Below, one piece after another: positions 33,269 through 44,897 of a stretch of 64,000 nucleotides of DNA (positions are counted from its first letter, which is position 1; each line of letters begins with the position of its first letter). A program made the translations under genes and the position numbers. Source of the stretch: Deroplatys truncata (lineage: Eukaryota; Arthropoda; Insecta; Mantodea; Mantidae); NCBI GenBank assembly GCA_030765065.1, contig CM060988.1, forward strand, positions 200,382,565 to 200,446,564, read 5' to 3'. The notes below the pieces were generated by a model. The model saw only the letters and a list, made by a program, of their open reading frames with translations. It ran no database searches and was not told where the DNA came from.

Positions 33269-33466
33269 CTAATACGGTGGAGGTTGGTGACCCTGATGAG
33301 TGTATGGATTGTGTTGCTGTGCTTGTGGGTTGCCCCCGGGCTGCTGCTGTTGCGAGAGCGTGCGCTGAAGCTGCGCCACTAACGCCGTCTGTGGCTGCTG
33401 GCTTGCTTGCTGATTTGGACCCTGTTGCTGTTGTTGTTGCTGCATGACCAGCATTTGTCTCATGCG
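33269..33466 (-). CDS. MED12: MED12-like terminal coding exon
   Basis: Acceptor TTTTACTGCAG, then RMRQMLVMQQQQQQQGPNQ, ASQQPQTALVAQLQRTLSQQ and QHNPYTHQGHQPPPY, then TAG. The short amphipathic TALVAQLQRTL segment is the only part with a recognisable counterpart (the MED12 C-terminus). The intron to the previous exon is about 9.45 kb and packed with mobile elements. Confidence 0.85.
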   Translation of the reverse strand, partial: RMRQMLVMQQQQQQQGPNQQASQQPQTALVAQLQRTLSQQQQPGGNPQAQQHNPYTHQGHQPPPY

Positions 33467-35323
33467 CTGCAGTAAAATACCAACATTAATAATCTCAAAC
33501 AGACATCAGAAGGGAATGTATGTTAACAGTGACATAGGCTCAGTTTCTCAATTTAAGCTCAAGCTGAGACTTAGGCTACAATGGAGGTTTACAGTGTGCA
33601 GTTGAAGCAATAATCCGACTTTATATGTGGCTTGGCTTAAGCTGTACTCAACTGTGGCTTAAGCTAACGAGTCAATGTGCTATCTGAAGAAAAAAAATCA
33701 AATTCAGTTTTGGAAAGGTAGAATCAGATGACTGAAAAATTCAATGCCATAGCCGGAATTTGAACCACGGATCTCCCGGTCTCTGTCCGGTTGCTCTAAC
33801 CACTGAGCTACCATGGCAACATGCCGGCACGCCATTAAATTCTCCAGCTGACTCACATTTTTCCCGGTAAACCACAAGGAGATCTCAAATTGCATTGAGA
33901 TGTCATACCCCAATGGCAAATTACATTCTTTGTAAGTACTTAAGTCCCGGGCTTTTAGTTTCAACCACTATTAGATCAATTAATGGAATTAATTGTTCTT
34001 TCACACAAGCCTTGTGTTGGACAGGGTGTGAGTCAGCTGGAGAATTTAATGGCGTGCCAGCATGTTGCCATGGTAGCTCAGTGGTTAGAGCAACCGGACG
34101 GAGACCGGGAGATCCGTGGTTCAAATCCCGGCTGTGGCATTGAATTTTACAGTCATCTGATTCTACCTTTCCAACCCTGTCCAACACAAGGCTTGTGTGA
34201 AAGAACAATTAATTCCATAAATTGAGTTTTATTTATGGACACTCTTTAACTACTATACTTGTTAGCGTCCCATTTTATATTGGGCGTGAAAGAGTGGTAA
34301 TTTTGCTCAAGGCCTCTTTATCAGGCTTGAGGTTCTTTTATGTGCCATAAATCTACAAGACAGGACCACCGGCTTTACTTCCCTTCCAAAGGAAGCCATG
34401 CCAAGGATTTTTATACCTGAAAAAAATTCATCGCCCTCCACTGGGTTTGAACCCACGATCTAGGGATCTAGCATGGTAACCACTACACCACAGAGGACGA
34501 CTATCTGAAGTAGACAATATTAGTGATTGAGTAATGCAAATTATTTTAACCCACATGCTCAAAAGAAGACGTTCTAGTATGTTTAGAATGCCTCCAAACC
34601 ACTTTCATGTATGCAATGACCCAAGAGATTTTGATTAAGTTAACAGTCGGCAATCTTGGTACCAGAAATTATTGATGCTGCAATTAAACATAGAAACAAA
34701 ACATAACTTTAAATTTATACTTCATACCTTTATCATATACACTGTTTCACTCATTGCCATCACATCTACATATTGCTTTATATTTCAGTAACAAAACCCT
34801 CTCATCAGAAACAATGCTTCTCTTAACATTGACGCGTTACAATCGATTTCTTTCACGTGTAAAAATCCTTAGCATGGCTTCCTTCAGAAGGAAGTATAGC
34901 CAGTGGTCCTGTGTCATAGATTTACAGCACGTAATGAGCCTCAAGCTTGATAAAGAGGCCTCTGAGCAAAATTCCCGGTCTTTCACGTCCAATATAAAAT
35001 GGGATGCTAACAAGTATATACCCCCGCCGCTGTAACGTTGCACTTGATAGCTAGCTTTTAAGTTGGTACACTCGCAAAAAAACAGATGAAAAGCTTCAAC
35101 CGTTTGACTTCCTAAGCCAATCACAAGGCAGCATTCCGGATGGTCGATGACAACGCGGAACCGGAACTGGAATTGGCTCTGTTGCCGGATGTAACTATTC
35201 CCAACCACGTGCTTCAGTTTGTGAATCTCTAGCATGAGCGCCGAGTTGTTCATTGTTATTTATATTTGTGGTTATTGTTTGATAGTTTTTTATTGTTCGT
35301 TTATACATATATTTATATTTATC

Positions 35324-35371
<48 letters not shown>

Positions 35372-38300
35372 CATTCATATTATTTATTTAAACAAAACTT
35401 AAGTGCAACAATGTCTGAAAAACGACGCCGATCGCTGAGTGATGATTCAAGAAAAGTGAAATCCTTTGCGCCGAGGTGTGCCACTTAATAGTCAGGCATT
35501 GGAACTATTAAGGAGAACCCGGGAATTCTTTGAACAGGAAAAGGAGTATGTGAAGCTTCATGGCAATCCCTCTATTCTTGCTGATAAAGCCGTACAAGGA
35601 ACTGCAGCAGCTCTTGGACTAAGCATGAGAACTGTTATTCACAAGGCTACGGTGGATGCGGCTTCGTGGAAGAAGAAAGTAGATCATGTGAGTAAGCTAA
35701 TACGAAAAGCACAAGAAATAGACAAGGAATTATTAGTGACTGTGAACCATTGATGATATGCCTTGATGATGATGACAATGATGCTTCCGACAACGGGGAT
35801 TTGAATGGAATTGAGCTATTGCAGTTTTAAATGGGTGAGTGAAAATAACTTTGCTATAGCATGCTTATAATTTGTTTTATTTCTTCTCATTGTAGCAGGA
35901 AGTTTGTATTATTTTGTTTCTATATTCTCAAAAGTAAGTAATTTATTCTACATACGCTGCAATGTTTATACAGAGTTATTTTCAATTAACAATAATAATA
36001 CGAAATAGTTATTATTCATTGATGTTCGCTACTTAGTACACTTTTTGTATGTGGCTTAGACACGATAGAAACGAGAACAATCAGCTGTTGTTGTTTACTA
36101 GCCACTCTGGCAACCACAATGCAGCCAACCTTCGCGAAGCCACACGAACTGTCAAGTGCAAAGATACAGCGGCGGGGGTATAGTAGTTAAAGAGTGTCCA
36201 TAAATAAAACTCAATTTAGTTTAATTTTTTAACACTCAAGTTATATGCAAGCGAAAGCATGCTAATTGCAACTGGAGAGTTTTCCGGCATCTCAGAACTT
36301 ACAGCATGTAGAACTATCAAAATTGTTTCACACCATAGTAATCCATCCTTCGAATCGCAGTTTTTCCCTTCTTTTGGTTTTTATTACTCCATAGTAATTC
36401 GTCCGACTGCTTGCACTCTATTATACGCTTATGCTGCTTCACAATTTGCTGACTTGTTGAGAAGTAAAGTTTCACATTCTGACTCTCATTTTAACTTTAT
36501 GTTGCTGGATAACATACAAAACCTTGTTTTAGGAACAGCACTATCATAAACAAACTATGGGAACTCACTCAATGCGCAAGTGATGCCAACTTTACTGTTC
36601 CGTGGTGTTGTTCACGTCAGTAAAGTCGAACCTGGTTGCCCTCCTGTGAAATTTGCAAAGTTTAAACCACAAATTACTAAAGCTTTGGCTTAAGCTTAAA
36701 CTGTGAAACCAGCCCTTAGTGCAGAACAATCTTAAGGACCATTTTTATTCTGTTGTGCAGTCTTATTAACTTTAAGTTTCTCTTTAATTTGATATTTATT
36801 TTTATCATTGCAGACACAATACTTAAATTTTAAAATTACTTTTAAAAGTTGGCACTGCATCTGCCATTTTGTACTGTGAATCACTTCACAGGGAAAACTA
36901 TAACTTCTAAACACTTTGGAGGAGAGCCCATCTTTCAGGGTAAGTTCTGTTCTACACATTGGTACTACTGTTAAGTATGGCAGTTTCTATTGTTCAAGTC
37001 ATGTGGATTCTTTCTTTGCAAATATGAAGGCAGTCTCAGAAGTACCCGACCTGACGTATATTTAGCAGTTATTGTTTCAAACAAATGACTATGGTAGAAA
37101 GTGCCAACCTTATAAAGCTTAAGTTTGATGACGATGCTATATTGTTTAGTAATTGTTTGGCAGCATTAATAGTGAACTCTCCCAGCGAATTTGTAAACAT
37201 GGATAAAACTGGTCATTGTTATGTGATACAATACTTTCATTTGAAAGGTCTTAGTCCAATTAATATTAAAGCTGAGCTAGATTCTACCCTGGGGGAGTCT
37301 GCTCCTTCGTTTACAACAGTAAAATATTGGTGGCAGAGTTTAAAAGCTGCCAAGACGAACATCGCAGTGGTCGACCAATTGAGGTGATCACGCCAGAAAT
37401 TGTGAAGGAAATCCACAAAATGGTATTGGATGACCATCGACTGAAAGTGCGCGAGCTAGCAGACATCGCAGGCATTTCAAAAAGTGCTGTACATCACACA
37501 CTAACTGAAAATTTAGACATGAGAAAGCTGTGCGCAAGATGGGTACCACATTTACTCACAATAGAACAAAAGCAGTGTCGTCAGGATGTTTCACTCGATG
37601 TTTGGCGATACTTTGCTGCAATAAAGCCAAGTTTTTGTGTCGATTCATAACCATGGATGAAACATGGGTCCATCACTTCACACCTGAGAAGCAGGAACAG
37701 TCAAAACAGTGGATTGAAAGGGGAGAATCGGCTCCAAAGAAGGCAAAGACAGTTCCATCCGCAGGCATGGTCATGGCGTCATTTTTTTGCGATGCGCATG
37801 GGATAATTTTCATTGATTATCTTCAAAAAGAAAAAGCAATCAATGGTGAGTATTATGCAAACTTATTGCAGGGTTTGAATGATGAAATCAAGCAAAAACG
37901 GCTGCATTTAGCAAAAAAAGAGAGTTCTGTTTCATCAAGACAACGCACTAGTTCACACATCCATTATCGCCATGGCCAAAATCAATGAGTTAAAGTTTGA
38001 AATGCTTCCTCCTGCATCCTATTTACAAGACTTAGCCACTTCTGATTATTTTCTGTTTCCAAAGTCAAAGAAATGGCTTGGTGGCAACAGATTTGCCAAC
38101 AATGAAGAGCTGGAGTTTGCAGCTGATGGCTATTTTGCAGAACTCCACAGTTCTCACTATAAAGAGAGTATCAAAGCTATTGAACATTGCTGGGAAAAGT
38201 GTATCCATATGTAAGGAGACTATGTAGAGAAATAAAAATGTTTTTCTCCCAAAATTTTTGTGTTTTCTTTGTTAGATCGGGTACTTCTGGGACAGCTGTC

Positions 38301-41300
38301 GTATATGTGAGTTTGCTTTCTCTAATTTTGCTTTGAACAGCTTTTTTCTGTGAATGACATTTTCTGGTATAAATGACCTGCGTTCTCAGAAAGTATTGAT
38401 GATTAGGATTATAAAAGCAATCCACTTCAGTGTTAATAACATAGTAACTTATTTTTTACAAAACATAATTGCTGATAAATTTTAATCAAAAGATGCTATA
38501 ACTCAGAAGACATGCATCTACATCTTGTAAAAATTTCAGGCTGAGCTGTATAACACAATTGTTTTTCTTGCTGCTGACACATAAGAGTTTCCCCTTACAA
38601 TAACTGAGCTCAAAGGTACCTGCACATTCTGCCATTATGCAGCATTTACATAGGATATACAGAAACTCACACACTTTCAGTTGTTCAATGGGTAACATTG
38701 CTCCCAAAGCGTCCAGTATCCACATAATCATATCACCCCTATGCCAGGAAATCAGCGAAGATTAGGAGAGCATTGATAACTCTTAACATTAGCAATGGAA
38801 CAGAAGTGGGATAGAAATGGAAGTAATCGCAACAAAAGTGGAAGTGGAGGGAAACCGAACCGGTTCTAAGGAAACAGAAGTGAAACTGAAAAGTTTCCAT
38901 AGAGGAAAGAAGATATCATGTGATTACCGAGCAAATGAAAATAAAGCATAAAAGGGATGTACCATAATCAGAAAGGAGTATTGAGTACAGAATTCATTTT
39001 CCTTCAGTTTAAGCTGCCCCATTCTGTTCCAGCTATTAATTACTTGAGCATCCACATTTAAAATAGCATTGTATCAATAATTTGCAAAACTTAGTTACCA
39101 GTAATATCAGATTATTAAAGAATACCATTTGTCAATCACATGTAACTGTATAATGCAACTTTGTATGTGTTGAAGAAGCATACATTAAAAAATATATTTA
39201 CACTTTAAGGTTATCTACCCATTGCGCAGGTTATGAATTAATAATTATTTCAGTTTGTCATACTACCCATGCTTCTATAATGGTTATTTGTTAAATAAAC
39301 ATATTACAAGCTACATTGATATTTTAAGGTTATGTACCTATTGCGCAGGTTATGAATTAATAATTATTCCAATTCACCATTTTGAGGATAATGTTATTTC
39401 CACCTTCCTAAACCTTATGAAAACCTTGTATAGCTCATACCAATTTAATACATCATACGTAATGATGCTTATGCTGCAAGTCGCTATATTAAGTTTGCAT
39501 ATGTTGCCTGACATGCCATTACGTGGCCTTGAACGCTTTGGAAGCAATATTACCCAGTCATGGTAATGCACTTCAGCTGAGGTATTAATCTGCAGTCATG
39601 CACCAAGCAGTAAACCATCTGCTCATGACTTCTGCCACTAACCTCCCACTCATTTTGGAATACTGTCGCCTGAATATACAAATGAGTCAATGTCACCATA
39701 TTATAATTTGATGAATTTTCTTGTTGTTTTTATTGTTTTAAAACCAAGGAACTAAGTTTTATTGCCATATGCTGTATGCCATTTTATGGCCCACCCAAAA
39801 CCACTTCCAGTCCTTGAATCGACCACCAGAAAAGTAATAATTTCAGAGAGACTAGTATCTATGATGGACAAGAGATATCAGTGTAACACTCAGTACTGGA
39901 AATTAAAACTGAGTTTTTATTTATGGTCGCTCTTTAATGACTATGGTCCTTAGCGTCCCATTCTATACTGGGCGTGAAAGTCTGGAAATGTTGCTCAGAG
40001 GCCTCTATCAGGCTTGAGGTACTTTTACGTGCCGTAAATCTACGACACGGGACCACCGGTTTTACTTCCCTTCCGAAGGAAGCCATACTAAGGACTTTTA
40101 CACCCAAAAAAAATCCATTGCCTTCTGCCAGATTTGAAGACACAACCTCGGGAACTAGAAGCTAGCATGGTACCCCTAGACCATGGAGGCTGCACTAATG
40201 GCGGTGGTATCACTTCTCCTCCCTCAAGTCGCTGATGGGTGTAGCCAGTAAAGCGAGGAACAGAGTCTTTCACTGGGCACACAAAGAGAAACAACCCTTC
40301 AGAGCTATGATGCACCAAGGGACTACGTGACTTACGAGCATCCAGCATTTTTCGGACTTTGTAAAATTTTCAGCAGTAAGTAATTCAAAATTTCACATTT
40401 AGTCCGCTCATGTCATGTAGTGTGTGGCTTTATTGAATCTTATTCCATGTAAAATTCTTTTCTAAAAAAGTAACTATTTGAAGTTAGAATTATGTGAGGA
40501 AGAAGGAAGTGTTGGTACCTCAGTTTGCAGGGCACCCAGGCCTGGCAGCTCTTGTTATCCCTTCCCCTTTATCTTAATTACCCCCTTACTCCCTCTATCT
40601 TCTTCTCTTGTACTCCTTACTTTCCTCGCCCATTTTTCTTTTGCTTTCTGTAAAAATTCACCTATACTTCTTTCTTTCTTCTTTCCCCATTAACATTTTT
40701 ATAGCAACAATTTTCCCCTCTGTTTTCTTCCCATTTTTCCTACCAAACCTTTTTCTCCATAATGCCAACTCCTTACATTCCGTCATGTAATGTGTTATAC
40801 TTTCTTTCTCACTGCACATTTCCATATTCGTTTACTTTTACCTCTTATCCATCTTAGAAAGATTGTTCCTATTCTCATCCAAGATATACATTCTTTTTCT
40901 TGTCCAGTAATCTATATATGGTTCTTGTCCTCAGTTTCTGTATTTGTTTATAAAATTGTAATGATTTCTTGTTTTCTAAATTTCCCTATATCTCCTGCCT
41001 TTCTATGTCTTGTATTCTGTTTTTTACCAGTTTACCTACATCACTTTCATTCCTTTCTTCTGACTTCCATATGCCTCGCATTCCTTAATTCTTCCTATCC
41101 TTGCCCACCAACTGCTCATACTCTCTAAGCTATTTTGTTGCTTCATACATAACTTTAAGATTTCTCCCTCTTCTTTAATCAAACATCTATATCAACATTT
41201 TATTATTCTCCCTATTATTATTCCTTTCCTTCTTGCTTTTCCTAGTTCTACTAAAGCTACTTAATTCACCAGTTAGGGAAATTGGGTAAATAAGATTTCA

Positions 41301-44300
41301 CTCCTGGGTATCTATACATAATGCTTCAAAATGATAGCAATGTATCGCTATAATATGGTAACAGAGCAAGAAAACCTACTTTATGGTACAAAATGCTAGC
41401 ACAGCATTTAACATTATATAGGCTGATTTATGAATAACTGACACATTTCTTTCTTTAATTATTCTGTTCAAAATTCACTCAATGCCCCAATTTGAGCACC
41501 AAATTAAGCAGAATGTTCTGGAGTTTTGATTGCCTATCACTAGAGGGTAGATGTTCGTATTTTATTTATAATTGTTAGTTTTATTGTCGGCAACTGTTTT
41601 TGAGATTTTGTTCTAGTCAACGTGTAAATGGAGTACACATTAAATGAATGACTCTTCCTCGTAAAGCAATACTGGGTTACGAATTCAATTACAGGTACTC
41701 AAAGGGCATACCAGAGAGAATTTGGTGTTCAGAATCCTCCCCAAAGAAACACAAAACTGGGACTGGTAAATAAATTGGAAACAACAGAATCTCTGGTGAG
41801 TGAAAAAGGCAAAACTCGTTCATCTAGGCTTCCCACGGTTGACATAAGAGCACGACTGGATCAGTCACCCAAAAAATCATTAAGACGTTTGTCGCAGGAG
41901 ACAGGGTACAGCTACTCAATGTGTCAGAGAGCTGTGAAAAGTGCAGGCCTAAAGCCGTATAGGATTACGATTGTCCATCAGTTACAGGAACCAGATAAGG
42001 ATAGACGACTGAATTATTGTCGTTGCTTTCAGGTGTTCATTGTACAAACTCCTGCCACATTGTCCATCACATGGTTCACAGAGGAAACATGGTTCCATTT
42101 ATCCGGCTATGTGAACTCAAATAACTCACGCTATTGGGCCAGTGAAAATCTACATGTTATTCATAAAGCACCTATGCACCCGGTTAAAATTGGAGTTTGG
42201 TGCGCAATATCCGCACAGAGAATAGTGGGACCAATTTTTTTTAAAACAACGTGAACACTGCAGAATACCGACGAATTGTCATGAGTTTGCTGAGCAACTA
42301 GACGATGTAGAGCTGGGTCAAGGATATTTTCAGCAAGACGGCGCTACATGCCATATATCAAATAAATCCATGGCATTAATTGCAAGTTTCTTTGATGACC
42401 GGATAATTTTCAAGAACTTGTGGCTACCGAGATCTCCGGATTTGACATCACCAGACTTCTTTCATTGGGGTTACTTAAAAGACAGGGTTTATGCCACACA
42501 TCCCCAGACATTGGACAATCTGAAGCACAACATTACACAGGAGATTCAAGCTATTAGCAACAGAGTCCTCCGAGTGGCCAGTAACATGGAACGACGTGTT
42601 GAGTTGTGCCTTATGCAGGATGGAGGACATTTTCAACATTTGCTATAGAGGTAAATAACCTCCCAAAATTCTTCTGCATTTCAGGTATTGTCGCTAGCAT
42701 AACTCGTTTTGAAACAATTGAAGAAATAAATGTGTCAGTTCTTCATAAATTACCCTGTATAATACACAACAGCTGTTATGCATCCATCAACCAATAAGAG
42801 ATGCACATGCATTTGTTTACATGCAAATTAAAGTGCATAGGGAGTATTAAATTTTAAATACATTATAAGTTTTAAAAATTTCTCTGTTTCCCACTAAGAA
42901 TAAATCAAGACCAGACCTGTTGAAATTGTTGGTTCTGTTGCTGCTGTTGTGAGGCATGAGTTGGCGGAGGGCCTTGTGCACCTGCACCAGCTCGTCCATA
43001 TGGTGGCGCTGGTTGAGGCTGACCCTGTCCTTGCTGTCCCATGGGACCTCCCATTGTCGTCATTGTAACATTTGGTGCCTGCAACCAACAAATATTTAAT
43101 TTACTCTGGTTCTATGAGGTACACACTTGCTTGTCACCAAGCACAAGAGTCTGCAAGAAGCCTACCAGTGTAACAACAACTATTATTACTTTTTCCACTG
43201 CTTACTTACAGTATCGTAATCCACCGAAACCACAAGCTTTGGGGCCCACTGAATCCAAAGAAAAAGATTTTAGGTCATGCATGTCTCAACAGCATAACTC
43301 AAAAACAAAATTTCAGGTTGAAAAAAGAAAAGACAGACAGAAAGAAATCCTGATATGTTACATTCACTTTCATGTAACAACTTTCACATGACTCTCTACC
43401 CATTCTTCAACAAACTATTCTTACAGAAGCTTATTCTTTTATTTACTTTATGTTAATCGAGATAAACGTTTGCAGAAATGGTTTTATTACTTATTTCCTT
43501 GCAGGTATAATGGGAATAGGGAAACATAGTAGGCTTAAGCGATGGCCAAATCTTTTAAGAGCTGGTCACTATATGATGGCTTTGAAATTCCATTCTCTTT
43601 GCATGACCAGAAGAAAAAAATCTGATGTGTTACACTCACATGACTTTCTCTACTCTTGTACAAACTATTTTTGCAAACATTTATTCTCCATATGCTTCAT
43701 GTTAATTGAGATGTTAATCTTATTGCTAATTTTCTTGTAAATGCAAGGGGAATATGGTAGGTTTTAAGCGATAGTCAAATTTTAAAGAACTGGTTGCTAT
43801 GTGGCGCATTCCATTCTCTTTGCCTTACCAGGACAAAAAAAAAATGAATACCGAATTTGAGAAGAAGTGTAAGAATTGGAAAATTTAAGGGAATAACATG
43901 CAATATCTCGAAAATGGTTCACTCAACAACAAAAATGTATATGACATAAATTGTGTATTTTACATGATCTACATTTTTTGTGTAGTAAAATTTTGTCTAT
44001 CTCTTATGGTTTACCAGTTATGCAAAAGTCATTCACAATGAAGAATACTTTTGGAGACATTCCCAGAAAATTTGAGATATACATTTCATTTGTCATGAAA
44101 ATATCTTAAACATATGATATTTTAATCAAAATCATTAGAGCCATTTTTGAGAAAATTCAAATTTTTGAAAAATGTTCCATGTAAAGGATAGTCTGGGGTG
44201 GGGAGATTTTCTTGAAAACCTTCGAGTCGCATCTCTGGAAGATACTGAACCTAAATATCAAGTTTGGTGCTTGTGCGACTGTTCGTTTCTGAGTTATGCT

Positions 44301-44863
44301 GTTCACAGACACACACACGGACATGTTTCCAAATATACTTTTTTGGATTCAGGGGGTCTTAAAACATATATTTCCGGTGAAATCTCGATATTGAATTTTT
44401 GAGTGAAATACAATATTTCCCCTACTTACTATACGTAGTAGAGAAAGTAAAAAAATGAATGACTTCCAATTTGAGAAATGTATAAGTATTTGAAAATTCA
44501 AACCAATAACAAGGAATATCTTGAAAATGGTTAACTCAACAAAAAAATATATTTAATATAAATTGTGTGCTTTAATGGAGATGTACATTTTTTGTTTAGT
44601 AAGATTTTGTCTATCTCTTAAAATTTACCAGTTATACAAAAGTCATTCAGAATGAAGAGGACTTCACAGGCTGCTTCCAGAAAATTCAAGATGTATGTTT
44701 TATTTGTCATGAAAATATCTTAAACACATGGTGTTTTAAACAAAACAGTTAAAGCCTTTTTTAAGAAAATTAAGAATTTCAAAAATTGTTGCATGTAAAG
44801 GGTAGTTAAGGGCTTGGAAGATTTTCTTCAAAATCTTCTTGTCACATCCTTGGAAGGTCCTGA

Positions 44864-44897
<34 letters not shown>

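Larger units (their letters stand above)
33531..36717 (+). mobile_element. Harbinger-type element relic split by nested insertions
   Basis: The outer ends form an imperfect inverted repeat of about 65 bp: ggctcagtttctcaattt with aagctcaagctg at 33537, and aagcttaaactgtgaaacc with agcccttag at 36693. Just inside the right end, 36259-36550 encodes ATGEFSGISELTACRTIKIV, like the helix-turn-helix segment of HARBI1/PIF-Harbinger transposases. The middle 33.69-36.22 kb consists of SINEs and a different DNA transposon, so the original element must be much shorter. Family assignment and joining of the two ends are inferences. Confidence 0.5.

Noticed and set aside
33735-34140. Two tRNA-like cloverleaf sequences as functional tRNA genes
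   Set aside because: The anticodon loop lacks the conserved U before the anticodon, the flanks are shared between both copies and inverted, and the units lie in a repeat. These are SINE heads.
40478-41128. Open frames of 60-112 codons that look membrane-protein-like
   Set aside because: They arise from a T/C-biased low-complexity stretch in an intron. There is no start context, conserved motif or splice structure.
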